Assembly (NCBI RefSeq): GCF_945605565.1
Contig: NZ_OX216966.1
Location: 62,001-126,000 of the forward strand
DNA length: 64,000 nucleotides
Direction: 5' to 3'
Source: Paenibacillus dendritiformis
Lineage (GTDB): Bacteria > Bacillota > Bacilli > Paenibacillales > Paenibacillaceae
Shown: positions 1 through 8,481 of the stretch, piece after piece
How positions within the stretch are numbered: the stretch's first letter is position 1
Layout: every line of letters begins with the position of its first letter
Notes under the pieces: model-generated
Told to the model about the DNA's origin: nothing
Database searches by the model: none
The model's input: the letters and a program-made list of their open reading frames with translations, nothing else
Translations under genes and position numbers: made by a program

Positions 1-427
1 CCCAATCCTGCGACTCGGTGCCGCCCGCTCCTGGATGAAGCTCCAGAATGGCGTTCATCTTGTCGTACGGCTCGCTGAGCAGCAGTTGAAGCTCGAACTG
101 CTCCACCCGCTCGTACAGCTGCTTGACGCTGCCAGCTCCTGGGCCAAGCCTTCGTCATTTTCCTCGTCGGCCAGCTCAAGCATCATCTGCGTGTCCTCGT
201 GGTCCTGCTGCAGCTTGCTGTACTCCTCGACAATGCCCTTGATAGCGTTCAGCTCGCTAATAATGCCTTGCGCCCGTTCGTTGTCGTCCCAGAAGTCCGG
301 CGCAGACATCTTCTCTTCATAGTTCGATATCATCTCTTGCTTCAGATCGAAGTCAAAGAGACCCCCTAAGGTTGGTCAATTTGGCTGCGATATCCCGCAA
401 TTGATGGCGTACACTTGCATCAATCAT
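1..427 (-). CDS. prfB: Peptide chain release factor 2, N-terminal part, with programmed +1 frameshift (cut by window edge)
   Basis: RF2 recognises UGA and UAA stop codons and releases the finished peptide from the ribosome. The start is ATG at 427, preceded by GAGGTGA at good spacing. The first 24 codons ([15 protein letters not shown]...LRGSL) end at an in-frame TGA near 353-351. A Shine-Dalgarno-like AGGGGG and the slippery CTT TGA C come just before it, and shifting +1 gives [14 protein letters not shown]. This is the classic autoregulatory RF2 frameshift. A second, unexpected break lies near 129-134: the reading frame changes again, and only the other frame gives the conserved [17 protein letters not shown] and [12 protein letters not shown]. 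One base appears to be missing. RF2 is normally needed for growth, so a sequencing error or a real lesion must be told apart. The gene continues beyond position 1. It follows secA, as in Bacillus. Confidence 0.9.
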
Positions 428-490
428 TTGCTGTCACCTCGACCATAGTGTATGGGAAGGGAAGTCATTCCATTCCCTCCGATCCGAATA

Positions 491-518
491 ACGGGCGGCT
501 CCCTAATCTGCCGCCCGT
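491..518 (-). terminator. Hairpin between secA and prfB
   Basis: A 9-bp perfect stem (ACGGGCGGC / GCCGCCCGT) with a 10-nt loop lies 100 nt downstream of the secA stop. It lacks a clear U tract on the minus strand, so it may attenuate rather than fully terminate. Confidence 0.45.
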
Positions 519-619
519 CCTTCTCATCGGCTTATTGCCATGCCGCCGCTCAGAGTGCCTCCTGTGGTGGTTCATTGGTCACCGACAGAGGAGACTTGCC
601 TGAAAGGCAGTTCGATTCT

Positions 620-3130
620 TTAATCTTGCTTCCCGTGGCACTGTTTGTATTTCTTGCCGCTGCCGCAAGGGCAAGGGTCGTTCCGGCCGATCGTTTCGCC
701 CTTGGCAACCGGACGCTTGACCGCAGGCTCGGCGTTGGTCGACATTTTGCTCTCGTCCACCACGGCTTGGCGTTCCACGTTCTGTTCTACACGAGCCTTC
801 ATAATATATTGGGATACTTCTTCCTGAATGGAAGCGACCATGTTGTTGAACATCTCGTAGCCCTCGAACTGATATTCACGCAGCGGATCGGTGCCGCCGT
901 ACGCTCGCAAGTGAATGCCCTGACGGAGATGATCCATCGCATCGATATGATCCATCCATTTGGAGTCAACCGCGCGAAGCACAACGACCTTCTCGAACTC
1001 GCGCACGAGCTCCTCTCCAAGACGCTCTTCCCGCTCGGTATACTGTGCCACGACCTTGTCGAACAGGAACTCGACGATCTCGTCCTTCTCCTTGCCCCAC
1101 AGGTCATCCTTCGTAATCGTATCTTCATCAAGCATCGTCCGGTGCATATAATCGACGATCTCCTGCAGATCCCAGTTCTCTGGAATATCATCCTCGTTGC
1201 AGTGCGCGTCGACGGTGCGCTCGATGCAAGGCTTGATCATATCCATGACGATCTGGCGGATATTTTCCGCTTCCAACACCTCGTGGCGCTGGCGGTAAAT
1301 AATCTCGCGCTGCTGGTTCATCACGTCGTCATATTGAAGGACGACTTTACGCAAGTCGAAGTTATTGCCTTCGACCCGCTTCTGCGCCGATTCTACCGCA
1401 CGCGTAATCAGCTTAGACTCGATCGGCTGATCTTCCTCGAAGCCGAGGCGCTCCATCATGCCGAGCACGTTGTCTGCGCCGAAGCGGCGCATCAGCTCGT
1501 CTCCGAGCGACAGATAGAACTGTGTCGAGCCAGGGTCTCCCTGGCGTCCCGCACGGCCGCGCAGCTGGTTATCGATCCGGCGGCTCTCATGGCGCTCCGT
1601 TCCGATAATATGCAGGCCGCCAAGCTCCGGCACACCTTCACCGAGAATAATATCTGTACCGCGCCCAGCCATATTGGTCGCGATTGTAACTTGACCCGGC
1701 TCGCCCGCACGGGAGATAATCTCGGCTTCCTCCCTATGGAACTTCGCGTTCAAGACCTGATGCTTAACGCCCTTTTTCCGGAGCTTATCCGACAGCAGCT
1801 CCGAGTTCTCGATCGATACCGTACCGACAAGCACCGGCTGCTGCTTCTGATGCCGCTTCACGATCTCTTCGACGACCGCATTGTATTTCGCGTTCTCCGT
1901 CTTGTAGACGATGTCAGGCCCGTCCTTCCGCTGGTTCGGCTTGTTCGTCGGAATCTGAATGACCTCGAGACCATAGATGCTCTTGAATTCTTCTTCCTCC
2001 GTCTTCGCCGTACCGGTCATGCCGGCCAGCTTGCGATACATCCGGAAATAGTTCTGGAACGTAATGGTCGCGAGCGTCATGCTCTCGTTCTGTACTTCCA
2101 GCTTTTCCTTCGCTTCGATCGCCTGATGGAGGCCATCGCTGTAACGGCGGCCCGCCATCATGCGGCCCGTGAATTCATCGACGATGACGATCTCGCCATC
2201 ATTCACCACATAGTCGACGTCGCGGCGCATAATCGAATTCGCCTTAAGCGCCTGCAGCACGTGGTGGTTCAACGTCACGTTTTTGACGTCGAACAGGTTC
2301 TCGACGCCGAGCACCTTCTCCGCCTTGGATACACCCGCTTCCGTAAGGGCCACTTGACGGGTCTTGACGTCGATCGTGTAGTCCTCTTCCGGCTTCAACG
2401 TTTTAACGAACGTATCCGCAATGTGGTAGAGCTCCGTCGATTTGGCAGCTTGTCCGGAAATAATCAGCGGCGTCCGCGCTTCGTCGATCAGAATGGAATC
2501 CACTTCATCAATAATGGCAAAATTCAGCGGGCGCTGAACCATTTGTTCCTTATAGAGCACCATGTTATCACGCAAGTAATCAAAGCCGTACTCATTGTTC
2601 GTCCCATACGTAATATCACAGCCATAGGCTTCCTTCTTCATTCCAGGATCCATACCGGCCAGGTTCAAGCCGACCGTCATGCCGAGGAATTGGTATATTT
2701 GCCCCATCTCTTCGCTATCACGCGTTGCCAAATAGTCATTGACCGTGACAACATGCACGCCTTTGCCGGCGAGAGCGTTCAGGTAGACGGGCAAAGTTCC
2801 GACCAACGTCTTCCCTTCCCCGGTTTTCATCTCGGCAATCTTGCCTTCATGAAGCACCATACCGCCAAGCAGCTGCACGTCGTAGTGACGCTTGTTAAGC
2901 ACACGCTTGCCCGCTTCGCGGACGGTAGCGAACGCTTCAGGCAGCAATTGATCCAGCGTGTCGCCCTTCTCGAGACGGGCACGGAATTCCTCCGTCTTCC
3001 CACGCAATTGGTCATCCGTTAATTTCGCGAATTCCGGCTCCATGCCATTGATATGTTCCACAGTCTTCATCAACCGTTTCACTTCGCGTTCGTTGGCATC
3101 GCCGAATATCTTTTTCACAAGTCCTAGCAT
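620..3130 (-). CDS. secA: Preprotein translocase ATPase SecA
   Basis: SecA is the ATPase that drives unfolded preproteins through the SecYEG channel at the cytoplasmic face of the membrane. The 836-residue product is full length for Firmicutes. Visible landmarks are the Walker A motif MKTGEGKT (residues 101-108), the DEAD-like [16 protein letters not shown] near residues 205-220, the helicase motif [10 protein letters not shown], the [11 protein letters not shown] motif, and the C-terminal zinc/SecB-binding motif [14 protein letters not shown] (Cys820, Cys822, Cys831, His832). The ATG at 3130 has AAAGGGG upstream. A sigma-A-type promoter lies about 100 nt upstream (3234-3262). Order hpf-secA-prfB matches Bacillus. 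Confidence 0.98.
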   Translation of the reverse strand: MLGLVKKIFGDANEREVKRLMKTVEHINGMEPEFAKLTDDQLRGKTEEFRARLEKGDTLDQLLPEAFATVREAGKRVLNKRHYDVQLLGGMVLHEGKIAEMKTGEGKTLVGTLPVYLNALAGKGVHVVTVNDYLATRDSEEMGQIYQFLGMTVGLNLAGMDPGMKKEAYGCDITYGTNNEYGFDYLRDNMVLYKEQMVQRPLNFAIIDEVDSILIDEARTPLIISGQAAKSTELYHIADTFVKTLKPEEDYTIDVKTRQVALTEAGVSKAEKVLGVENLFDVKNVTLNHHVLQALKANSIMRRDVDYVVNDGEIVIVDEFTGRMMAGRRYSDGLHQAIEAKEKLEVQNESMTLATITFQNYFRMYRKLAGMTGTAKTEEEEFKSIYGLEVIQIPTNKPNQRKDGPDIVYKTENAKYNAVVEEIVKRHQKQQPVLVGTVSIENSELLSDKLRKKGVKHQVLNAKFHREEAEIISRAGEPGQVTIATNMAGRGTDIILGEGVPELGGLHIIGTERHESRRIDNQLRGRAGRQGDPGSTQFYLSLGDELMRRFGADNVLGMMERLGFEEDQPIESKLITRAVESAQKRVEGNNFDLRKVVLQYDDVMNQQREIIYRQRHEVLEAENIRQIVMDMIKPCIERTVDAHCNEDDIPENWDLQEIVDYMHRTMLDEDTITKDDLWGKEKDEIVEFLFDKVVAQYTEREERLGEELVREFEKVVVLRAVDSKWMDHIDAMDHLRQGIHLRAYGGTDPLREYQFEGYEMFNNMVASIQEEVSQYIMKARVEQNVERQAVVDESKMSTNAEPAVKRPVAKGETIGRNDPCPCGSGKKYKQCHGKQD

Positions 3131-3405
3131 GCTAAACCCCTTTCACGCAAATCCGTTCGTGATTTCTTCGTCCATCCCACCCCCGCGGAGCGGGTGGATT
3201 CGGGAATGGCGGCGTTGACTCGTTTTGCAATAAATTGTAACAGTTTCAAAAGGCGCCCGCAACCTTGGCAGGGCAGGAATTCGCGCATTTCCGCCAATTC
3301 AGGCCGTCCTGCCTTGCAGAATGAGTGAATGTCTCGCTTTCGCAAACAAAATGAAACTTTTCAAATCACTCCACAGGTTGTGTACAAACATCTTATGAAA
3401 TACGT
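3131..3405. other. Gene-free stretch upstream of secA
   Basis: It holds the secA leader and promoter and a GC-rich imperfect inverted repeat (GGCAGG...CCTGCC, about 3269-3315). I see no convincing gene. The 73-codon minus-strand reading frame here overlaps the promoter and resembles nothing. Confidence 0.5.
3234..3262 (-). promoter_or_regulatory. secA sigma-A-type promoter
   Basis: On the minus strand, TTGCGG (3262-3257), a 17-nt spacer, then TACAAT (3239-3234). The predicted transcript starts near 3227, giving a leader of about 97 nt. Confidence 0.6.
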
Positions 3406-3610
3406 GTTCAAAAAGGGCGGTTTTCAGCACCGAGAAGGTTGCTTGAACTCGAAGCTTATGCTTCCGAAGCGAGTTTTGCTCTGCAAAACTTGTAAGGAGC
3501 AGCGGAGTGTAGACGAGGCTACATGAGCAGCGGACTTCGAGAGTGAATGCAAGATTCGATGCCGAGTTACATTCAGAATTACTTCGTGATCAAAAGCGAG
3601 CTTTTTGAAC
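3406..3610 (+). repeat. Intergenic palindromic repeat, copy A
   Basis: A 205-bp element bounded by GTTCAAAAAGG and CTTTTTGAAC inverted ends. The interior is nearly identical to the reverse complement of 48339-48505 (shared blocks: TTTTCAGCACCGAGAAGGTT, GAGTGAATG, GATTCGATGCCGAG, CGTGATCAAAAGCG). This copy carries an extra segment of about 36 bp around 3455-3492 which itself contains short palindromes. It contains no meaningful ORF and has the form of a miniature inverted-repeat element. Confidence 0.8.
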
Positions 3611-3630
3611 AACCTCTAGAATATAGACGC

Positions 3631-3664
3631 GAAAAGAGCCCATTCCGTTGTGGAAATAGGCTCA
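3631..3664 (-). terminator. hpf terminator
   Basis: On the minus strand, GAGCCTATTTCC, a short loop, GGAATGGGCTC and then TTTT. It lies about 65 nt after the hpf stop. Confidence 0.75.
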
Positions 3665-3729
3665 GTCCAAATTTGGGTATTGGGTGCAGACTCTGACATC
3701 GCGATGAAGCAGAGCCGGCCAAGCCGTTA

Positions 3730-4272
3730 TCAGCCTTGTTCAATCAAGCCGTAGCGTCCGTCATTGCGGCGGTAGACTACGTTCACTTCCTTCGTCTCTG
3801 CGTTCGAGAAGACGAAAAAGCTATGTCCAATCATATTCATCTGCAGAATCGCTTCCTCGACGTCCATCGGCTTCAGCGTGAACCGCTTCGTCCGTACGAC
3901 TTCGAGCTGGTCTTCCTCATCCACCGGTACCGGCGTGGCCGCGTCACTGAACAGATGCGCTTCGGTGCCCGTCTGACGGAACTTCCGGTTGACCTTCGTC
4001 TTGTGCTTGCGGATTTGCCTTTCCAGCTTATCCGTGACGGAATCGATGGAAGCGTACATATCTTTGCTTCGATCTTCCGCTCGCAGCAGCAAGCCCGGCA
4101 AAGGAATCGTCACTTCAACGGTATGCTGGTCGCGTATTACGCTCAGCGTCACGTTGACATCTGACTTAGGGGGAGCTTCGAAATAGCGTTCCAGCCGCCC
4201 TAGCTTCTTCTCGACATAATCGAGCAAGGCGTCTGTCACTTCAATGTGTTGACCTCGAACTTTGTAATTCAT
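3730..4272 (-). CDS. hpf: Long-form ribosome hibernation promoting factor
   Basis: Long HPF binds the 30S subunit and dimerises ribosomes to 100S in stationary phase. The 180-residue length and two-part layout fit. The N-terminal RaiA/YfiA-like domain (about 1-100: MNYKVRGQHIEVTDALLDYVEKK at its start and the basic RQIRKHKTKVNRK) is followed by a C-terminal dimerisation domain (about 125-180: RTKRFTLKPMDVEEAILQM, HSFFVFSN). The start is set by AAAGGAGGAG 8 nt before the ATG. It sits upstream of secA as in Bacillus, with its own terminator, so it is probably monocistronic. Confidence 0.96.
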   Translation of the reverse strand: MNYKVRGQHIEVTDALLDYVEKKLGRLERYFEAPPKSDVNVTLSVIRDQHTVEVTIPLPGLLLRAEDRSKDMYASIDSVTDKLERQIRKHKTKVNRKFRQTGTEAHLFSDAATPVPVDEEDQLEVVRTKRFTLKPMDVEEAILQMNMIGHSFFVFSNAETKEVNVVYRRNDGRYGLIEQG

Positions 4273-4297
4273 AGGACACTCCTCCTTTGATGTCTAC

Positions 4298-4326
4298 ATT
4301 ATACCATAACTGCCCAGCAGGAACTA
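4298..4326 (-). promoter_or_regulatory. hpf promoter, extended -10
   Basis: Minus-strand TGGTATAAT (extended -10, TATAAT at 4303-4298) with no good -35 at 17 nt. A GTTTCA-N13-GGGCAG arrangement just upstream resembles a sigma-B promoter only weakly. Confidence 0.45.
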
Positions 4327-4420
4327 CGTGAAACGGTTACAATTCATTAACAATATGTATGAGCTATGTACCCGGTTGAAGTGTGTTTGAATCCGGATTT
4401 TGTGGATTTTATTAGTTAAA

Positions 4421-4460
4421 AAATAGGAAAGGCCGCCCCTGATAATACCGGGAAACGGCC
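4421..4460 (-). terminator. Terminator after DUF438 gene
   Basis: GC-rich imperfect stem (GGCCG..CCC / GGGGCGGCC) followed on the minus strand by TTTCCTATTTTTT, just after the stop at 4473. Confidence 0.7.
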
Positions 4461-4472
4461 ACACCCATGAAT

Positions 4473-5732
4473 CTATGATAATCCGGAATAAATGCGCTTC
4501 TCTCCCTCAATGGCCTGAATCGGCGCAATATTCTGCGTAAACTCCAATGTCCCCATATAGCGTCCATCCGTATCTCGAATGGCAAAATACCGGATCAGCA
4601 CATACTTGTCTTTCATCCGAATCCAGAAATCCTCTGCATCCCTCACACCCGATTTGAAATCATCCAACAGCCGGTTGACAATATGCACGCTTTGCGGCGG
4701 ATGGCAATTCTGAACGGTACGGCCGATAACAGACTTCGTGCGGGTAAAGATGCGGTCCGGGCCATGCGAAAAGTAACGAACGACATCATGCTCGTCGATG
4801 AAAGTGATATCAACCGGAAGATGATTCAACATCAGTTCCAGCTGCTTCAAAGATAGCAAGCCAGTCTCCAGACGGATATATCCTTCTCGTATTGCCGTAT
4901 CCTCAGCTTCAGCCGGCGAACGCACTGGCTTCCATTCGGCGGGCGGCTCAATAAAGCAGTACCCGATCTCGCCGCTCTCTGCGGCGATGCGGAACCATTC
5001 ATCCTCTGTCAATGTCTGCAATGCCATAGGAAGAAGTATATTTTCTTCCTTGAAGATCATCTCATCCACTTCTTGAACAAGGCTGCGCAGACGTGCCGCG
5101 ATGCCTTCCCGTTCTTCAATGTCGTCGGAAGACAAGTCGCATATAGCCTGTCTTACCGCCTTCACATCAGCCCGGATACGATCGTCGACGCCCCACATGA
5201 CCTGCGTTGGGCCGTGAATTCCGTACTGCTCCAAATACGGAAACAGCAAATTCTCCTTGCGGCTGTAGTGCTTATCTATCTCCATCAGCAGCTTCAAATC
5301 TTCCAGCACCTTGCTCCGGCTGCGCTCGCTTCCATCCTGCATGAACCGATCCATATGAAGGGAGAGCTTGAAATGCAGCAGCCGCTCCAGCTCGCGATTT
5401 TCCAGCTTGAACGTATGAACCGGATGTCCGGGCTGCTCCTCTGGCTGAGCCGAACGGTGCAGCTCTTGGATGGACCCCTTGAATACGGCCGTGTGGACGG
5501 AGCAGAGACGCTGCACCTCCTCGACCGGAATTCCCTCTTCTCCGATCAGTGCCTGCTCAAGCGCCGAAATTTCCGCCACCGTAACGTCGCCCACCGCCTC
5601 CTCAAATTGGGCCCTGACTTCATCAACCGGCTTACCCTCATGGAGTTGTTTAATAATTTGCTTTAGCTGCTCCTGACGCTCCCGATTGGTTTTGTGACCA
5701 TGATGCCCGCGGTTGCTAATGATCTCACTCAT
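4473..5732 (-). CDS. DUF438 / hemerythrin-like domain protein with PAS-like C-terminus
   Basis: About 419 residues. The first third (RQEQLKQIIKQLHEGKPVDEVRAQF) matches the DUF438 family. The middle (about 100-265) is a hemerythrin-like helical bundle with metal-ligand candidates in FKLSLHMDRF, EIDKHYSRKENLLFPYL and FKEENILLPMAL. The C-terminal 130 residues (LPVDITFIDEHDVVRYFSHG, IGRTVQNCHPPQS) form a PAS-like sensor domain. Such proteins may bind di-iron or oxygen/NO-related ligands, but the exact role is unknown. The start at 5732 has AAGGAGG at 8 nt and overlaps the stop of the DUF1858 gene by 8 nt, so the two are translationally coupled. A longer in-frame start at 5804 lies inside the upstream gene and lacks support. 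Confidence 0.85.
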   Translation of the reverse strand: MSEIISNRGHHGHKTNRERQEQLKQIIKQLHEGKPVDEVRAQFEEAVGDVTVAEISALEQALIGEEGIPVEEVQRLCSVHTAVFKGSIQELHRSAQPEEQPGHPVHTFKLENRELERLLHFKLSLHMDRFMQDGSERSRSKVLEDLKLLMEIDKHYSRKENLLFPYLEQYGIHGPTQVMWGVDDRIRADVKAVRQAICDLSSDDIEEREGIAARLRSLVQEVDEMIFKEENILLPMALQTLTEDEWFRIAAESGEIGYCFIEPPAEWKPVRSPAEAEDTAIREGYIRLETGLLSLKQLELMLNHLPVDITFIDEHDVVRYFSHGPDRIFTRTKSVIGRTVQNCHPPQSVHIVNRLLDDFKSGVRDAEDFWIRMKDKYVLIRYFAIRDTDGRYMGTLEFTQNIAPIQAIEGEKRIYSGLS

Positions 5733-5973
5733 TGCGGTTCCCCTCCTTGCCGATGACGTGATAACCTTCGCGTTCGAATGTATCCATAATGACATCCATA
5801 TCAATTCCCCTGGCCTTGGCTCCCCGCGGAATCGTCATGATGCGGCCGGCCGTATTTAATAAGACGGGATTTGCAATCTGCTCAAACCCCAATGACTGCA
5901 TAATTCGGATAATCTCGGGATCGGTTGCGCATAAGTCGAACACCGTTTTCGTCAAATCGAGCGTCTTATTCAT
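5725..5973 (-). CDS. DUF1858 domain protein
   Basis: An 82-residue cytoplasmic protein (MNKTLDLTKTVFDLC at the start, then DPEIIRIMQSLGFEQI and a C-terminal IDMDVIMDTFEREGY). It matches DUF1858, a small domain commonly encoded next to, or fused with, DUF438/hemerythrin proteins, often in genes linked to redox or nitrogen-oxide stress. AAGGGGG precedes the ATG at 5973, which is preferred over the upstream ATG at 6033. It is first in a two-gene operon with the hemerythrin gene. A 15-bp palindrome lies about 45 nt upstream. Confidence 0.8.
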   Translation of the reverse strand: MNKTLDLTKTVFDLCATDPEIIRIMQSLGFEQIANPVLLNTAGRIMTIPRGAKARGIDMDVIMDTFEREGYHVIGKEGNRNE

Positions 5974-6017
5974 TGCCAGTCCCCCTTGCAGCTTGCATAG
6001 TACATCTAGGCTTAGAA

Positions 6018-6032
6018 TGAGAATAGTTCTCA
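6018..6032. promoter_or_regulatory. Fur-family-like 7-1-7 palindrome upstream of DUF1858 operon
   Basis: TGAGAATAGTTCTCA is a 7-1-7 inverted repeat with one mismatch between arms. It resembles Fur/PerR boxes (TGATAATNATTATCA) with differences at a few inner positions. The position in front of a hemerythrin-type operon fits an iron- or peroxide-responsive operator. Confidence 0.4.
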
Positions 6033-6125
6033 TCTATTGCTTTCAGAGTAACACGGCCCATTCGAACAGCTTGTGATTGCACGCACATAGAGAGTGACAG
6101 TATGATGTCGGGCACACACTGGAGG

Positions 6126-7220
6126 TTACTGTTTTCCCTTATGATACTGACGCTTAATCATCAGTCCTATGAACAACAGAAGGGGAATAGCCACTCCCGC
6201 CGCTGATACGATGATAATCCAGATTGTGGCGGTGAATTGATGCTCTGCAGCCGAATTCGGAAAAACCTTTACCGATACAACGACTAACAGCGCGACCATA
6301 GGCAGCAATATGGCTCGGTAGCTTGGAAGGCGAGCAAGACGAACAAGCCCTGATACCGCTGCGTAGAAGTAAAGGGACATTTTCACAAACGTCGTTATTA
6401 ACCACAGCCCCGCCGCAATCGCTTCAACCCGTTCCAGAAATTTGCCAATGCTTATTCGCTGCGCTAAGGAATAAACCGGATATTCTTGCAGTGAAGTGAC
6501 GTTCGCGCCAAGCACAAGGATGGTTAATGCTGCGACGACACTAGATAGAACTCCGCCAACCATGACAGCCCAAGCGAAGGCTCGAGGGGCTTTCCTGGCA
6601 TCTGTCAGCTCGACGGGCTGAACCATCAGGAAGATGGCGAGAGGCATATAGGACAAGCTTAATACCACCAGCACCGAATGGGCCAGTTCCTTCGGCCCTG
6701 CTTCCAGGAACGGCTGGACATTCCTAACATCGATTTGCGGAAGCAGCAGCGCCACCATAAATAGAAACAGAAGCGCAAACCATGGGAACAGCAATTCCGT
6801 CATTCTGGCCAATGTATCGAAGCCGCTCCCAATCGCATACAGGAGAAGAAGAGCAAACAATGCATTGACAAACAGAAGCGGCGTTTCCGGCATTAACACC
6901 GTAATAATGAATTTGCCGACATCGAATAACACCAATGCGGCTCCAAAGAAGGAAAACAGGATAAACAGCAGCGCCAATCCCTTCCCAATCCATGTGCCGA
7001 ACAGCGACTCGCCTATTTCAACGATCGTCATTCCGGGAGCTGCACGGGTAATCCCGTTATAGAGCAGGACGAGCAACAACCCCGGCGCCATTGCCGCGAT
7101 GGGAGCCATCCAGGCGTCTTGTCCGATTTCTGCGGCTAACCCGGCTGGCGTAATCAAAATCGTCGTCCCGACCGTGAAGAGAATGGCAAATATTTTAAAT
7201 TGACGCAGATTGATTTTCAT
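6126..7220 (-). CDS. Spore germination permease, GerAB family
   Basis: The B subunit of a germinant receptor in the spore inner membrane. About 364 residues with some ten hydrophobic segments, from residue 8 (FKIFAILFTVGTTILITPAG) to the C-terminal WIIIVSAAGVAIPLLLFIG, as in the APC-type GerAB/ArcD family. The preferred start is ATG at 7220 (MKINLRQFKIF), which matches family N-termini. TTG at 7235 and GTG codons between are alternatives, with GGGGGCG nearby. It is third in an A-C-B operon. Confidence 0.92.
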   Translation of the reverse strand: MKINLRQFKIFAILFTVGTTILITPAGLAAEIGQDAWMAPIAAMAPGLLLVLLYNGITRAAPGMTIVEIGESLFGTWIGKGLALLFILFSFFGAALVLFDVGKFIITVLMPETPLLFVNALFALLLLYAIGSGFDTLARMTELLFPWFALLFLFMVALLLPQIDVRNVQPFLEAGPKELAHSVLVVLSLSYMPLAIFLMVQPVELTDARKAPRAFAWAVMVGGVLSSVVAALTILVLGANVTSLQEYPVYSLAQRISIGKFLERVEAIAAGLWLITTFVKMSLYFYAAVSGLVRLARLPSYRAILLPMVALLVVVSVKVFPNSAAEHQFTATIWIIIVSAAGVAIPLLLFIGLMIKRQYHKGKQ

Positions 7221-7260
7221 CGGCTTCACCACCAACTCGCCCCCATTTGGTACAAACAGC

Positions 7261-8466
7261 TCATTCTTTCACTTTTTCAAGAAAGGTCCCTTTCGTTTTC
7301 CCGGAAAGTCTTAGCTTCACATCGACATGAAAATGGACGGGAACGGAATCCATACGTTCTGGCCAATGCGACTTCAGTCGTGCCCATGCTCCGGGAGCGG
7401 AACGATGCAGGGCAGCCCCCAGGCCGATAAAGTCCGTCTTCATGTCGTGCGCTTTTTTCAGCGTCTTCTCTAAAACCAATGTCAGCCTCTTTTCCCCGCT
7501 CTTTTCCAGAGCGTGAATAACGGCCGGATCTCCAAGATTATCCCTGCACTGCGTTTCTCCTATATTGGCGATTGCCGTGATATGGATATCGATTTTCGGC
7601 GTACGGCTGGCTCTATTTACATGAATTCGGCTGTTTGTTCTAAGCGTTTCTAACATAAGCATACCTTCTTCGCCCAGACAAGGGATCACGCCCACGGTGC
7701 TCCTCACGCTGCCCTTTATGTAGTTATAGCCTTTGCTCTCATCTTCATTTAGCCAACCGACGAGCTTGTCTTTCCTGAAGACTGCCATTCCTTCATATTT
7801 TAATTGGGCCGGCGATTCCGTTGCCTGTACGTTTTTTCTCGTCTTCCCTTCCTTGATATCGCCAAGGTACCGAACTCCCGTAATGACCGGCGTTTTTCCT
7901 GCGGTCATCATATCGGATATCAGTTCATCCAGCTTCACCGTCCCGGTCGCCGCCCACGATCTGCTCGACATCTCCAGCGAGGAGAACATTTTGTTGGCAG
8001 GAATTTTTTCGATAGCCGGGTAGTCCTTTAAAATCTCCTCTGCCCTGCTCTCCCTGGCGACGGCGATATAAAAGTCGGTTCGAAATTCATGATCCCGGGA
8101 AATGAATTCGATTGCATGGGCGATGCCCTTTCTGGCCGCTTCTTCGCCGATCAGGAACATCCTCAGATGGGAAAAGTATATTTTCCGCGCCGATGTTGTC
8201 GTCATTCTCCTGACGGCCTCGAATACCGTTTTTCCCTGTTCCTTATAGACTGTAACCGGAGCGTGCCCGCTCCCCTTCTTCGAAGCGATTTCTGCCGGGT
8301 CGACAACCTGAACGCTTACGGAATACCCGTCCTCCGCTTGGTCCACCCCCATCGCTACGGCGATGACCATATCATTGACTTCTCTCCTGTCCCAGCATCC
8401 GCTCAAGGCTAGCGTCACCATCAGCCACATCGCCACAGCGCGCCATATATATGCCGCATGTATCAC
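7261..8466 (-). CDS. Germinant receptor lipoprotein, Ger(x)C family
   Basis: The C subunit of the germinant receptor, anchored to the outer face of the spore inner membrane. The 401-residue product has a lipoprotein signal (AMWLMVTLALSGC, lipidated Cys near residue 24) followed by WDRREVNDM, the typical start of mature Ger(x)C proteins. The rest carries the family pattern (AVAMGVDQ, YFSHLRMFLIGEE, RDHEFRTDFYIAVAR, ending in a domain with LEKTLKKAHDMKTDFIGLG). The start is GTG at 8466, with GATGGGGG upstream. It lies 15 nt after the A gene stop. Confidence 0.94.
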   Translation of the reverse strand: MIHAAYIWRAVAMWLMVTLALSGCWDRREVNDMVIAVAMGVDQAEDGYSVSVQVVDPAEIASKKGSGHAPVTVYKEQGKTVFEAVRRMTTTSARKIYFSHLRMFLIGEEAARKGIAHAIEFISRDHEFRTDFYIAVARESRAEEILKDYPAIEKIPANKMFSSLEMSSRSWAATGTVKLDELISDMMTAGKTPVITGVRYLGDIKEGKTRKNVQATESPAQLKYEGMAVFRKDKLVGWLNEDESKGYNYIKGSVRSTVGVIPCLGEEGMLMLETLRTNSRIHVNRASRTPKIDIHITAIANIGETQCRDNLGDPAVIHALEKSGEKRLTLVLEKTLKKAHDMKTDFIGLGAALHRSAPGAWARLKSHWPERMDSVPVHFHVDVKLRLSGKTKGTFLEKVKE

Positions 8467-8481
8467 GGTTATCTGCCCCCA

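Noticed and set aside
452..3022. 856-codon plus-strand open frame opposite secA
   Set aside because: Shadow of secA with arginine/histidine/leucine-rich composition, no domain, no ribosome site; the other strand is unmistakable SecA.
3124..3345. 73-codon minus-strand frame upstream of secA
   Set aside because: Overlaps the secA promoter and start; no ribosome site or family resemblance.
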